Shown here one piece after another: positions 40,365 through 49,998 of a DNA stretch of 64,000 nt. Source of the DNA: an uncultured Celeribacter sp. (GTDB lineage: Bacteria > Pseudomonadota > Alphaproteobacteria > Rhodobacterales > Rhodobacteraceae); assembly GCF_963675965.1 (NCBI RefSeq), contig NZ_OY780935.1, positions 1,662,501 through 1,726,500 on the forward strand, read 5' to 3'. Below the pieces are notes generated by a model that was not told the origin of the DNA, ran no database searches, and saw nothing but the letters and a program-made list of their open reading frames with translations. Both the position numbers and the translations under genes were made by a program. Positions within the stretch are counted from its first letter, which is position 1; each line of letters opens with the position of its first letter.

Positions 40365-41432
40365 ATGCGGCTTATTTGTCCGAAATGTGGTGCGCAATAC
40401 GAAGTGGATGCACGTGTCATTCCGGACAGCGGGCGCGACGTGCAATGTTCCAACTGTGGCGAAACCTGGTTTCAGGAACCACAACACTCCGCGGACGTAC
40501 CCTCGTCCGCAGGTCTGGCAGACGATTCGTACGCACAGGAAACGGTCCCGAAACCGCCCGAAGCACACGACGAGCCTGCCGATAGCTCCACCACCGAAGA
40601 TGTCAGCGCGGATGCCCCCGACGACGACAGCGCGCTCGAACCGGCGGGGCAGGACGAAGACGACATCCCGGAAACGGCTCCGGTTGCCGACCCCGACATC
40701 GCACCCGATACACCATCCGACGCCACATCCGACATAGATCCAGAGACGTTCGGCCCGGACGACTTCACCGCTGACGCCGCCCCCGAGCCGGAAGAGGAAA
40801 CCGCAGACGACTCCGAAGCGGAGGCGGCGCCAACGATCATTCCGACCCGGCCAACGGCACTGAAAGAGAGCGTGCGCGACATTCTGCGGGCCGAAGCCGA
40901 ATTCGACCAGTCTTTGCGCCAGACAGAGACGACGGGTCTGGAAACCCAACCCGATCTCGGCCTTGAAGAACCTTCCCAGCACAGCCAGCCTGCCCAGAAC
41001 CTGCGCGACCGGATGGCGCGACTGCGCACGATGGACCCGACCCGAGACGAAGGGGGCGCTGTCGACCCCGTTGAAATGACGCCGCCCGCAGGCAAGCGAC
41101 GCGATCTTCTGCCGGACATCGAAGAGATCAATTCAACCCTGAGCGCCGCCTCGGAACGCGATGACGACGGCAGCGTGCCCAATGCGGACACCCGCCGTGT
41201 GCGCGCCCGCCGGTCCGGATTCCGCACCGGATTTTCGATCATGGTGCTGATCGCTTCACTGCTGGTGCTGGTCTATCTCTATGCGCCGCTCATCGCCGCC
41301 AAGGTGCCTGCGCTGGACCCTGCCATGGGCCGTTTTCTGACCGTGGCAAACGAGGCCCGCGCATGGATGAATGACACGCTGGCCGCCGCCAGCGAACGCA
41401 TGACCGCCGTGCTAAACAAAATCTCGGGCTGA
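40365..41432 (+). CDS. Zinc-ribbon (MJ0042-type) single-pass membrane protein
   Basis: 355 residues. An N-terminal MJ0042 zinc ribbon binds one Zn through C5, C8, C28, C31 (LICPKCGAQYEVD ... QCSNCGETWF). A long acidic, low-complexity region (about 40-270) follows, then one transmembrane helix near 288-308 (SIMVLIASLLVLVYLYAPL) and a short C-terminal tail. Such proteins are widespread in alphaproteobacteria and of unknown function. Divergent from ftsE. Confidence 0.85.
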   Translation: MRLICPKCGAQYEVDARVIPDSGRDVQCSNCGETWFQEPQHSADVPSSAGLADDSYAQETVPKPPEAHDEPADSSTTEDVSADAPDDDSALEPAGQDEDDIPETAPVADPDIAPDTPSDATSDIDPETFGPDDFTADAAPEPEEETADDSEAEAAPTIIPTRPTALKESVRDILRAEAEFDQSLRQTETTGLETQPDLGLEEPSQHSQPAQNLRDRMARLRTMDPTRDEGGAVDPVEMTPPAGKRRDLLPDIEEINSTLSAASERDDDGSVPNADTRRVRARRSGFRTGFSIMVLIASLLVLVYLYAPLIAAKVPALDPAMGRFLTVANEARAWMNDTLAAASERMTAVLNKISG

Positions 41433-41481
41433 CGCGTCCGGTGGCCATGGCCGGCCGCACTCCACCTCAGGACAAGCCGTT

Positions 41482-44016
41482 TCAGAACCGGTCCAGAAGA
41501 CGGTTCAGATAGTCGCGCTCTGCATCCGGGCGATCCTGTTCGGCAGAGCGGCGGCGGATTTCATCGGTCAGCTCCTCTGCCCGGCGATAGACATCTTCGC
41601 CTTCGTACAGCTCTTCATCCGTGCCGAATTGCCCGGTATCGCCCGCTGAACGGCCCAGCGGATCGCGACGCTGCGCATCCCCGGACTGGCCGCCCGCTTC
41701 GCCCTGTTCCCCCGCGTCGTCCTGGCGCGCCTGCTGGCGTTCATTCAACCGCCGCATGCCTTCGCGCAGGGCTTCCATCGCCTGTGCCTGACTGTCCAGC
41801 GCGCCGGACAAATCGCCGCGCTCCAGCGCCCCTTCAGCATCGCGCATGGCGCGCTCCGCCTGATCGAGCGCCCCGCCCGGCCCATCTTCGTCGCCACCCC
41901 CACCCGACAGGGCATCGCGCTGCTGTGTCAGGCCCTCGCGCAGAGCGCGCTGACGCTCGGCAAGGCTACGCGTGTCCTCCTGCGCCCCGCCCTGTGCGCC
42001 TTCTTGACCAGGCACCGGCTGATCCTGGCCCTCTATGCCCTGATCATCCGTCTCGCCTTCCGGCTGGTCGAATTCATTGAACTCATCCTGCAGATCGGAA
42101 AAGGTGTCGTCGTTGAGCTGCTGCTGGTCGCGCAGCATATCCTGCATGCCCTGGGTGCCCGGCTGACCTTGACCCTGCCCTTGGCCCTCCCCCCTGGTGA
42201 CCCGCATGTTCTCCAATAGCTCCGCCAGCATATCCATGAGCTGCTGTGCCTCGACCATCCGGCCCTGTTCCATCAGTTCCTGAATGCGGTCCATCAGCTC
42301 CTGAATCTGATCGCCCGTGATCTGCTGGCCCTGTTCGCCCTGATCGGGTTCGTCCGTCCCGTCGCCGCTTTCGCCCTGTTGTTCGGCCAGTTGCTGAATG
42401 TAATCGCGGGTCGCTTCGCGCAGCTCCTGCATCAGCTTGTCGATTTCTTCCGGCGTCGCCCCGTCGCGCATGGCCTGTGAGAGGCGTTCCTGTGCCCGGT
42501 GCAACCGCTCCAGCGCGTCCTTGAGCTCGCCATCTTCCAGAACCAGCGCCAGATCCCACAGGTCTGCGGCAACCTCTGCCAAGACCTCATCGCTCAGAGC
42601 CCCGTCGCGAGCTTCGATCTTTGAAACGATGCCACGCAGCAGGAAATAGTTGTTCATGTGATCGAAGACCTGCGTCGGATCGACCGACACGGCGCGTAAC
42701 ACCTGCGCCGCACGGGCCGCGTTCTCACGGTTCCACAGAAGTTCCCGCCGCACATCGACCAGCGCGGCAGCCAGCGGATCAAAAAACCGGCGGGTCGGCA
42801 GAATGCCTTCGCCCAGCGCCTCTGCGCTGATCTGCCCACCGGCGTCCCAGGCCTGCAGGGAAATCTGAACCGGCAACCCGGCAAAGGGATGCTGCGCCAG
42901 ATTTTCCCCGATCACCCCCTCAATGTCGCGCCGGTCCCCGATCTGCGGTAAGGGCACGGACAGCTCCAGAACCGGACGCGGCTCGGGCGGCAGCCTGTAG
43001 CCATAGAGACGTGGTATCGCCTCCGGATCGCGGGAAATGGTCAGCACGGCCCGGACCACACCGAAATCGTCGCCGACACGAAAATTCTGCCGCATTTCAC
43101 CCGATGGCGCGCGGGTCATATCGCCGATCAGTTCTGCCACGGGATGGGCATCGGGCTGCAGCGCCACTTGCCAAAGCCGTCCCGTCGGGCCCTCGATTTC
43201 GATCTCTCCGGCCTGCGCAACCGTGAAATCACCCGCGGCCGACGCAGCCTCAGAGCCCGACACGGTTTCCCGCAGCTCCAGCTCGCCATCTTCGCCGTAA
43301 AAGCGGACCGTCACCGCCGAGCCTCTGGGCACATCGAACTGTTCATCCAGATCGCCCAAATAGAGCGTCGGCTTACCGGAATAGGCTGGCGGTTCGACCC
43401 ACCCTTCCCAGATCGGACCCGCCGCGATTGCAGCAGAGCCATTGCCCAGATCCGTCACGGTGCGCGCCTGCCCCCAGGTGCCGAAAATCAGCCCCATCCC
43501 CAAAATGCACAGTGCCACCAGCCGCAGGGCCAGCGGGTCATGCCCAGACAGACGCAACCGCGGCGCAACCCCATGCACTTTGGACAGGCGGGCCTGCATC
43601 CGGGCGCGGTGCGCACCCCAAAGACGCTGTGTCGCCGGATCCTGCGCGCCGACAAGCGGGCGGTCGGCCAATGCCTGCAGCGGGCGACCGGGCAGATCCG
43701 CATCAACACGCGCCACCGCCAGCGACACCGCCGGACGGCGAAAGCGCACAACGCCCAGACCCAAGCTTGCAATCAAAGCCAGCGCCACCACCGCCAGAGC
43801 GCCAAGCCGCAGCCCGACGGGCAAGGCATCATGCATCCCCAGAAGGCTGAGACCGACGACAGACGACAGGACGGCAAAGAAGGGCCAGAATGCCTGGGCG
43901 ACCCGTTCGAACAACACCCCGGCATAGGTCACCGCCACAGCACGACGCACCCGCCGCGCGAGGCCGCTGTCAAGGGAGATGTCATGTTCCCGGTCGGTCT
44001 GCTCAGGCAAGGTCAT
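41482..44016 (-). CDS. TIGR02302 family membrane protein (DUF4175)
   Basis: 844 residues, alphaproteobacterial family of unknown function. N-terminal membrane region with two to three TM helices (about 25-140), a large periplasmic part with beta-rich repeats (about 190-420), then an alpha-helical Gln/Glu/Gly-rich region (about 520-800) with many QGQ, GEQ and EQG repeats suggesting coiled coils. It lies between the convergent zinc-ribbon gene and lysA on the same strand as lysA. Confidence 0.88.
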   Translation of the reverse strand: MTLPEQTDREHDISLDSGLARRVRRAVAVTYAGVLFERVAQAFWPFFAVLSSVVGLSLLGMHDALPVGLRLGALAVVALALIASLGLGVVRFRRPAVSLAVARVDADLPGRPLQALADRPLVGAQDPATQRLWGAHRARMQARLSKVHGVAPRLRLSGHDPLALRLVALCILGMGLIFGTWGQARTVTDLGNGSAAIAAGPIWEGWVEPPAYSGKPTLYLGDLDEQFDVPRGSAVTVRFYGEDGELELRETVSGSEAASAAGDFTVAQAGEIEIEGPTGRLWQVALQPDAHPVAELIGDMTRAPSGEMRQNFRVGDDFGVVRAVLTISRDPEAIPRLYGYRLPPEPRPVLELSVPLPQIGDRRDIEGVIGENLAQHPFAGLPVQISLQAWDAGGQISAEALGEGILPTRRFFDPLAAALVDVRRELLWNRENAARAAQVLRAVSVDPTQVFDHMNNYFLLRGIVSKIEARDGALSDEVLAEVAADLWDLALVLEDGELKDALERLHRAQERLSQAMRDGATPEEIDKLMQELREATRDYIQQLAEQQGESGDGTDEPDQGEQGQQITGDQIQELMDRIQELMEQGRMVEAQQLMDMLAELLENMRVTRGEGQGQGQGQPGTQGMQDMLRDQQQLNDDTFSDLQDEFNEFDQPEGETDDQGIEGQDQPVPGQEGAQGGAQEDTRSLAERQRALREGLTQQRDALSGGGGDEDGPGGALDQAERAMRDAEGALERGDLSGALDSQAQAMEALREGMRRLNERQQARQDDAGEQGEAGGQSGDAQRRDPLGRSAGDTGQFGTDEELYEGEDVYRRAEELTDEIRRRSAEQDRPDAERDYLNRLLDRF

Positions 44017-44062
44017 CTGCTCCGCATGCTCTGGCCCCTCTGTTCCGCGCCAGAGCGCAGGC

Positions 44063-45328
44063 TCAGAGCCACACGGGGATGGTATCGCGGTTTATCATCT
44101 CGTCAAAGCTCGGGCGCGCCCGAATGACAGCGAATTGATCGCCTTTCACCAGAACCTCGGGAATGAGCGGACGGGAATTGTATTCCGACGCCATGACTGC
44201 CCCATAGGCCCCGGCGGACCGGAAGGCGACCAGATCGCCCTCGCCCAGCACCGGCATGTTGCGTGCCTTGGCAAAGGTGTCACCGGTTTCGCAAACCGGA
44301 CCAACGATATCCACCGGCGCCTGTTCGCTGCCCGCAGCGGGTTCCAGCACCGGCACGATGTCATGATAGGCCTCATACATCGACGGGCGGACCAGATCGT
44401 TCATCGCCGCATCGAGAATCAGGAAATCCCGCCCGGCGCCATGTTTCAGGTAGACCACCGACGACACCAGCAGTCCGGCGTTGCCCGAAATCAGCCGCCC
44501 GGGTTCGATCTCGATCTCACAACCCAGATGCCCCACCGTGCGGCGGATCACATCGCCATATTCCACCGGCAGCGGCGGCGCGGCATTCGTCCGCTCATAG
44601 GGGATGCCCAGACCACCGCCCAGATCAAGGCGACGGATATTGTGGCCATCGGCACGCAGGGCCTGGGTGAGCTCCGCCACCTTGTGAAAAGCCTGCTCAA
44701 ACGGCTCAAGCTGCGTCAGCTGCGAGCCGATATGCACATCAATGCCGATCACCTCGATGCCGGCCATCTGACCTGCGCGGGCATAGACCTCGCGGCAAGT
44801 GGCAATCGGGATGCCGAATTTGTTTTCTGATTTTCCGGTGGCGATTTTGGCGTGGGTCTTGGCATCCACATCCGGGTTCACCCGCAGCGCGATCGGCGCC
44901 AGCAGGCCCAGCGACACCGCCACCTCATTGAGCGCGTCCAGTTCAGGTTCGCTTTCAACGTTGAACTGCCGAATGCCCCCGGTCAGCGCAATGCGCATTT
45001 CCTCACGGGTTTTGCCAACGCCGGAGAACACGATACGCTCCCCGGGGAAACCAGCCGCCTTGGCCTTGAGGTATTCCCCGATAGACACCACATCGACACC
45101 CGCACCCAGCTCGCACATCAGCTTGAGCACGGCGAGGTTGGAGTTCGACTTCATCGCGAAACACACAAGATGGTCCATGCCCGAAAGCGCATCATCGAAC
45201 AGCGTGAAATGGCGGGTCAGTGTGGCCGTGGAGTAGACGTAAAACGGCGTGCCGACCTGCGCTGCGACTTCGGGCAACGGAACGTCTTCGGCGTGAAGCA
45301 CACCGCCGTGATAGAGGAAATGGTCCAT
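44063..45328 (-). CDS. lysA: Diaminopimelate decarboxylase
   Basis: PLP enzyme making L-lysine from meso-diaminopimelate, last step of lysine synthesis, 421 residues. PLP lysine in VCFAMKSNSNLAVLKL (near 57); glycine-rich phosphate loop LGGGLGIPY; substrate-specificity helix and the GPVCETGDTF motif with the active-site cysteine near 344. It ends DTIPVWL. Downstream of a small lipoprotein gene and argH, the argH-lipoprotein-lysA arrangement common in this family. Confidence 0.96.
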   Translation of the reverse strand: MDHFLYHGGVLHAEDVPLPEVAAQVGTPFYVYSTATLTRHFTLFDDALSGMDHLVCFAMKSNSNLAVLKLMCELGAGVDVVSIGEYLKAKAAGFPGERIVFSGVGKTREEMRIALTGGIRQFNVESEPELDALNEVAVSLGLLAPIALRVNPDVDAKTHAKIATGKSENKFGIPIATCREVYARAGQMAGIEVIGIDVHIGSQLTQLEPFEQAFHKVAELTQALRADGHNIRRLDLGGGLGIPYERTNAAPPLPVEYGDVIRRTVGHLGCEIEIEPGRLISGNAGLLVSSVVYLKHGAGRDFLILDAAMNDLVRPSMYEAYHDIVPVLEPAAGSEQAPVDIVGPVCETGDTFAKARNMPVLGEGDLVAFRSAGAYGAVMASEYNSRPLIPEVLVKGDQFAVIRARPSFDEMINRDTIPVWL

Positions 45329-45364
45329 CTTGGGTCTTTCGGAAGAAGGGAGATATCCCCGCGA

Positions 45365-45532
45365 TCAGTTCGCCGGGAAATGAATGTTAATGGAGGTATC
45401 CGTATAACTGCCACCCTTGGAGTTCACCCCAATGGTGGTGGAGGCCCCGACCTGGGGTTTGACCGGTTCGCCACCGGCCCCACAGGCAACGAGCGTCGCA
45501 GTCACGAACAAAGCAGCAATGATCCGGGTCAT
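45365..45532 (-). CDS. Small lipoprotein between argH and lysA
   Basis: 55-residue precursor, MTRIIAALFVTATLVACGAGG; lipobox LVAC with the lipidated cysteine at 17. The mature part is about 39 residues, Gly/Ser/Thr-rich. The ATG overlaps the argH stop (ATGA at 45529-45532), so it is coupled to argH. Function unknown; equivalents between argH and lysA occur in related genomes. Confidence 0.85.
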   Translation of the reverse strand: MTRIIAALFVTATLVACGAGGEPVKPQVGASTTIGVNSKGGSYTDTSINIHFPAN

Positions 45533-46920
45533 CCCAGCACCTCTTTCCAACGGGCAATCTGCGCACGCACCTGAACCGGCGCCGTGCCGCCGTAGCTTGT
45601 GCGAGAGGCGACCGAGTTTTCAACCGTCAAGACGTCATAGACGCCTTCGTTGATCGCATTGTGAACGGATTTCATGTCTTCGAGGCTCAGATCCGGCAGA
45701 TCACAGCCTTTTTTCTCGGCCATGGCGACCAATGCGCCAGTGACGTGGTGAGCGTCACGGAACGGCAGACCGGCTTCGCGCACCAGCCAGTCGGCCAGAT
45801 CGGTCGCGGTCGAGAAGCCGGACGCTGCCGCCGCGCGCAAGCTGTCGGTATTGGCGGTCATGTCTGACACCATGCCGGTCATCGCGGCCAGCGCCAGCAT
45901 CAGGTTGTCTGCCGCATCAAAGACCTGTTCCTTGTCTTCCTGCATGTCCTTGGAATAGGCCAGCGGCAGCCCTTTCATCACCGTCATCAGCGCGACATTG
46001 GCACCGAAAATGCGCCCGATCTTGGCCCGGATCAACTCTGCAGCATCGGGGTTTTTCTTTTGCGGCATGATCGACGAGCCGGTCGAAAACCGGTCTGACA
46101 GCGTCACGAAACGGAACTGGGCCGAAGACCAGATCACCAGTTCTTCGGCGAAGCGCGACAGGTGCATGGCACAGATCGAGGCCGACGACAGGAATTCCAG
46201 CGCGAAATCGCGATCCGCCACGGCATCGAGCGAGTTCGCAGTCGGCCGGTCAAAGCCCAGCGCCTCTGCCGTCATATGGCGATCAATGGGGAAGCCAGTT
46301 CCCGCCAGAGCGGCAGATCCGAGCGGGCTTTCGTTCATCCGCGCCCGCGCATCTTGGAAACGGGACATGTCGCGACCGAACATCTCGACATAGGCCATCA
46401 TATGATGGCCCCAGGTCACAGGCTGGGCGGTCTGCAGGTGGGTGAAACCGGGCATGACCCAATCCGCGCCTTTTTCGGCCTGCGCGATGAGAGCAAGGAT
46501 CAGGGCCTCGAGACCGGCAATGGCGGCATCGTACTGGTCGCGGGTCCAAAGCTTGAAATCGGTCGCCACCTGATCGTTGCGTGAACGCGCCGTGTGCAAG
46601 CGCCCTGCGGCCTCGCCGATGATCTCTTTCAGCCGCGATTCCACATTCATGTGGATGTCTTCCAGAGCCGTGGAAAAGGCGAATTCGCCCGTCTCGATCT
46701 CTGACAAAACCGTGAGAAGGCCTTCCCGAATGGCCTCGGCATCGCTATCCGTAAGGATGCCCTGTTTTGCCAACATGGCGGCATGGGCGCGTGAGCCTGC
46801 GATATCCTGGGAGGCAAGCCGCTTGTCGAAATCGATGGAGGCATTGATGGCTTCCATGATGGCGTCGGGCCCGGCAGCGAAACGCCCGCCCCACATCGCG
46901 TTTGATTTCTTTTCGGTCAT
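45529..46920 (-). CDS. argH: Argininosuccinate lyase
   Basis: Fumarase-superfamily enzyme splitting argininosuccinate to arginine and fumarate, 463 residues. Start MTEKKSNAMWGGRFAAGPD at 46920. Motifs: HTARSRNDQVATDFKLW, GFTHLQTAQPVTWGHH, and the signature GSSIMPQKKNPD with the catalytic serine. Only 13 bases separate its start from that of the divergent TlpA-like gene, so their promoters must lie within the coding regions. Confidence 0.97.
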   Translation of the reverse strand: MTEKKSNAMWGGRFAAGPDAIMEAINASIDFDKRLASQDIAGSRAHAAMLAKQGILTDSDAEAIREGLLTVLSEIETGEFAFSTALEDIHMNVESRLKEIIGEAAGRLHTARSRNDQVATDFKLWTRDQYDAAIAGLEALILALIAQAEKGADWVMPGFTHLQTAQPVTWGHHMMAYVEMFGRDMSRFQDARARMNESPLGSAALAGTGFPIDRHMTAEALGFDRPTANSLDAVADRDFALEFLSSASICAMHLSRFAEELVIWSSAQFRFVTLSDRFSTGSSIMPQKKNPDAAELIRAKIGRIFGANVALMTVMKGLPLAYSKDMQEDKEQVFDAADNLMLALAAMTGMVSDMTANTDSLRAAAASGFSTATDLADWLVREAGLPFRDAHHVTGALVAMAEKKGCDLPDLSLEDMKSVHNAINEGVYDVLTVENSVASRTSYGGTAPVQVRAQIARWKEVLG

Positions 46921-46933
46921 GGACTTGTCCCGC

Positions 46934-47512
46934 ATGTTGAAAACATTGATTGCCGCATTCCTTTATACGGCCCTGAGCCTCGGTGCAATTCCCGCTACGG
47001 CAGCGGATCTCAGCGCAGTTGCCGCGCTGAGAGAGGGCAGCATGCAGAAGCTTGGCTTCCACAGTGCTGCCAAACCCGTCAGCGGCCTGCCCTTTGCCGA
47101 TCTCGACGGGGCAGAGACCCGGCTGGCCGATCTGGACGGCAAGCTCGTGCTGTTGAATTTCTGGGCCACATGGTGTGCGCCCTGCCGCAAGGAAATGCCG
47201 GAGCTCGATGCGCTGGCTGCCAAATATGAGGATGCTGGCCTGATCGTCCTGCCCGTCGCCACCGGCCACAATCCGCAGCCTGCGATCCGCAAATTCTATG
47301 CCGACGCCGAGATTGAAACCCTGCCGATCCGGCTGGATGCCACCGGGGCGATGGCGCGGGACATGGGGGTCTTGGGCCTGCCGGTGTCGATCCTGATTTC
47401 GCCGGACGGCGAAGAAATCGCCCGGATGACCGGAGACGCGGATTGGTTCTCCCCGTCGGCTCAGGCGGTGATCGAGGCGCTTTTGACACAGTACGACCTG
47501 AGCGCGAAGTAA
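46934..47512 (+). CDS. TlpA-like thiol:disulfide oxidoreductase
   Basis: Periplasmic thioredoxin-fold protein, 192 residues. Signal peptide about 1-23 (MLKTLIAAFLYTALSLGAIPATAA); active site C81-C84 in FWATWCAPCRKEMPEL; cis-proline in VLGLPVSILI near 155. It probably reduces apocytochrome c or copper-site cysteines, like TlpA/ResA. An alternative ATG at 46919 shares a CATG with the argH start. A very long in-frame extension through argH is ignored. Divergent from argH. Confidence 0.93.
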   Translation: MLKTLIAAFLYTALSLGAIPATAADLSAVAALREGSMQKLGFHSAAKPVSGLPFADLDGAETRLADLDGKLVLLNFWATWCAPCRKEMPELDALAAKYEDAGLIVLPVATGHNPQPAIRKFYADAEIETLPIRLDATGAMARDMGVLGLPVSILISPDGEEIARMTGDADWFSPSAQAVIEALLTQYDLSAK

Positions 47513-47637
47513 AACTGCGTTCCCAAAATCTGCAAAACCTGTCCACCGCATAAGCTCAAGATAAACATAGGGTTGCCCCTGCCACGCAGGCGCAATTTTA
47601 AGCATTTTCCGGGGCTTTCTTTACCCTCTTTTCATCA

Positions 47638-47666
47638 TTGACACGGCAGTCTGAGCGACATGTTAA
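47638..47666 (+). promoter_or_regulatory. Promoter of the EAL-domain gene
   Basis: Perfect -35 TTGACA (47638-47643), 17-base spacer, -10-like TGTTAA (47661-47666). The start codon is 20 bases further on. Confidence 0.5.
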
Positions 47667-47685
47667 CCTGTGCCGAGGAAAAGGC

Positions 47686-48543
47686 ATGTTTGGAAAGCCA
47701 ACCGTGATGCCATGGTCCGGCCCAGACCGCGACAAAGGGGATGCACCCCCGATCTTCATGGAGGACGAATTTACCAGCCCTCTGTCTGCGGCCATCGCCG
47801 AACGGGACAAAGGCACGCTGAAAATCGTACAGGATGCGCTGCAGCGCAAACAGGTCGTGCTGGCCTATCAGCCGGTGATGCAGTCCATGCAGGCCGAACG
47901 CCCCGCCTTTTACGAAGGCTTGCTGCGGGTGCTCGACCCCACCGGACGCGTGATCCCCGCGCGGGAATTCATCCATGCCGCCGACGCCAGCGAATTGGGC
48001 CGACGCCTGGACTGCCTGTCGCTGGAGCTGGGCCTGGACGCTCTGGCCGAACACCCGCAATTTCGCCTGTCGATCAACATGTCGGCGCGCTCCATCGGCT
48101 TTCCGCAATGGCGCCAGACCCTGTTTGACGGGCTGGCCAAACGGGCCGATTCCGCCAATCGCCTTGTGTTGGAAATCTCGGAAAACTCGGCCATGATGAT
48201 GCCGGACCTTGTTTCCGTGTTCATGGAGGAACTGCAATCGCGCGGCGTCTCCTTTGCGCTCGACAATTTCGGGGCCAGCTACACGGCCTTTCGCTATCTC
48301 AAGGATTTCTATTTCGACATCGTCAAGATCGACGGCAGCTTCATCCAGGGCATCGACGCAGACCCGGACAATCAGGTGCTGACCCATGCGCTGATTTCCG
48401 TGGCGCAGCATTTCGACATGTACACCATTGCCGAACGGGTCGAGACCGAACAGGATGCGGCCTATCTGCGCTCCATCGGCATCGACGGGATGCAGGGCCA
48501 CTATTTCGGCACGGCCACCATGTCCCCCCGCTGGTGCGGTTAG
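47686..48543 (+). CDS. EAL-domain protein with altered active site
   Basis: 285 residues, almost entirely one EAL domain (about 40-275), the fold of cyclic-di-GMP phosphodiesterases. Present: E77 (in EGL rather than EAL), N131, E163/E166 (LEISE), K214 (VKIDGSF), E250 (AERVET) and Q270 (MQGHYFG). The DDFG motif is D193-N194-F-G, so the second aspartate needed for metal and catalysis is asparagine. The protein may be a weak enzyme or a c-di-GMP receptor. Start 47686 has GAGGAAAAG; no sensor or GGDEF domain. Single gene. Confidence 0.88.
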   Translation: MFGKPTVMPWSGPDRDKGDAPPIFMEDEFTSPLSAAIAERDKGTLKIVQDALQRKQVVLAYQPVMQSMQAERPAFYEGLLRVLDPTGRVIPAREFIHAADASELGRRLDCLSLELGLDALAEHPQFRLSINMSARSIGFPQWRQTLFDGLAKRADSANRLVLEISENSAMMMPDLVSVFMEELQSRGVSFALDNFGASYTAFRYLKDFYFDIVKIDGSFIQGIDADPDNQVLTHALISVAQHFDMYTIAERVETEQDAAYLRSIGIDGMQGHYFGTATMSPRWCG

Positions 48544-48616
48544 CCCTTTGATGCAGCCCCATCCCTGCGGGAGAAATCCCGCCGACCGCCCTGCAGATCT
48601 CTATTGAAGGTTGAAA

Positions 48617-48634
48617 ATGCTGCGCCTGCAGCAT
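48617..48634. promoter_or_regulatory. PhaR-type operator upstream of phaA
   Basis: ATGCTGC (48617-48623), GCCT, GCAGCAT (48628-48634): contains CTGC-N4-GCAG, the pattern recognised by PhaR, the polyhydroxyalkanoate repressor of Paracoccus and Rhodobacter. It lies about 92 bases before the phaA ATG. Confidence 0.7.
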
Positions 48635-48725
48635 AGAGATATTGCGGGGAGCGCGTAACTTTGTTGCAAAAATTTCGTCCTTTGGGCAATCTCCCCACAA
48701 ACATTCTGGGAGAGAGAGTATCATC

Positions 48726-49901
48726 ATGACCAAAGTCGTTATTGCATCTGCGGCACGCACCGCCGTCGGCAGCTTTTCGGGCGCTTTCGCCAACACCCCG
48801 GCCCATGATCTTGGCGCGACCGTTTTAGAAGCCCTTGTTGAACGCGCCGGCATCGACAAGAGCGAGGTTTCCGAAACCATTCTGGGTCAGGTACTTACCG
48901 CCGGCCAGGGTCAGAACCCGGCCCGGCAAGCCCATATCAAAGCGGGCCTGCCGCAGGAATCCGCGGCCTGGAGCATCAACCAAGTCTGCGGCTCGGGTCT
49001 GCGCACCGTTGCGCTGGCTGCACAACATATCCTGTTGGGCGACGCCGATATTGTCTGCGCCGGTGGTCAGGAAAACATGTCAGTGTCTCCCCATGTCGCG
49101 AACCTGCGGGCCGGACACAAAATGGGCGACATGAAATTCATCGATTCGATGATCAAGGACGGTCTGTGGGACGCATTCAACGGCTACCATATGGGAATCA
49201 CCGCCGAAAACGTCGCCAGCCAATGGCAAATCTCGCGCGAAATGCAGGATGAATTCGCCCTCGCGTCGCAGAACAAAGCAGAAGCAGCGCAGAAAGCCGG
49301 GAAGTTCGCTGACGAAATCGTGCCGTTCACGGTGAAAACCCGCAAAGGCGAAACCATTGTCGATCAGGACGAATACATCCGCCATGGCGCCACAATCGAA
49401 GGTATGCAGAAACTGCGTCCCGCTTTTGACAAAGAGGGCACCGTGACCGCAGCCAACGCCTCGGGCATCAATGACGGCGCGGCGGGCGTCCTGCTGATGT
49501 CGGAAGAAAACGCCCAGAAACGCGGGATCAAGCCGCTGGCGCGCATCGCCTCTTATGCCACGGCGGGTCTTGATCCGTCGATCATGGGGGTCGGGCCGAT
49601 CTACGCCTCGCGCAAAGCGCTGGAAAAGGCGGGCTGGAGCGCCAGCGATCTGGACCTCGTGGAAGCCAACGAAGCCTTCGCGGCACAGGCCTGCGCTGTC
49701 AACAAGGACATGGGCTGGGATCCGTCCATCGTCAATGTGAACGGCGGAGCCATTGCGATTGGTCACCCGATCGGCGCCTCCGGGGCCCGAATCCTCAACA
49801 CGCTCCTGTTCGAAATGCAGCGCCGCGACGCCAAAAAGGGCCTTGCGACACTTTGCATCGGTGGCGGCATGGGCGTGGCGGTCTGCGTCGAACGCGATTG
49901 A
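48726..49901 (+). CDS. phaA: Acetyl-CoA acetyltransferase (beta-ketothiolase)
   Basis: Thiolase condensing two acetyl-CoA to acetoacetyl-CoA, 391 residues, first step of polyhydroxybutyrate synthesis. Start 48726 (MTKVVIASAARTAVGSFSG) has GGGAGAGAG upstream. Nucleophile C88 in NQVCGSGLRT, His in GHPIGASGAR and the C-terminal cysteine in CIGGGMGVAV. phaB follows on the same strand after 271 bases. PhaR-type sites precede both genes. A PHB synthase gene is not in the window, so the pathway is split. Confidence 0.95.
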   Translation: MTKVVIASAARTAVGSFSGAFANTPAHDLGATVLEALVERAGIDKSEVSETILGQVLTAGQGQNPARQAHIKAGLPQESAAWSINQVCGSGLRTVALAAQHILLGDADIVCAGGQENMSVSPHVANLRAGHKMGDMKFIDSMIKDGLWDAFNGYHMGITAENVASQWQISREMQDEFALASQNKAEAAQKAGKFADEIVPFTVKTRKGETIVDQDEYIRHGATIEGMQKLRPAFDKEGTVTAANASGINDGAAGVLLMSEENAQKRGIKPLARIASYATAGLDPSIMGVGPIYASRKALEKAGWSASDLDLVEANEAFAAQACAVNKDMGWDPSIVNVNGGAIAIGHPIGASGARILNTLLFEMQRRDAKKGLATLCIGGGMGVAVCVERD

Positions 49902-49905
49902 TCCA

Positions 49906-49943
49906 AAGCTCTGCCGGGTCGCCTCTCCGCCCCGGCAGAGCTT
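49906..49943 (+). terminator. Hairpin after phaA
   Basis: Perfect 13-bp stem AAGCTCTGCCGGG (49906-49918) / CCCGGCAGAGCTT (49931-49943), 12-base loop. Downstream bases are ACCACATGTTTT, a weak T-tract, so partial termination is likely and phaB has its own control. Confidence 0.65.
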
Positions 49944-49998
49944 ACCACATGTTTTCAAAGACTTAGCATTTTCTAAATGAATTTCTTGATTTCACTGC

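Noticed and set aside
46577..46933. In-frame upstream extension of the TlpA-like gene
   Set aside because: It is antisense to argH and would place the signal peptide internally.
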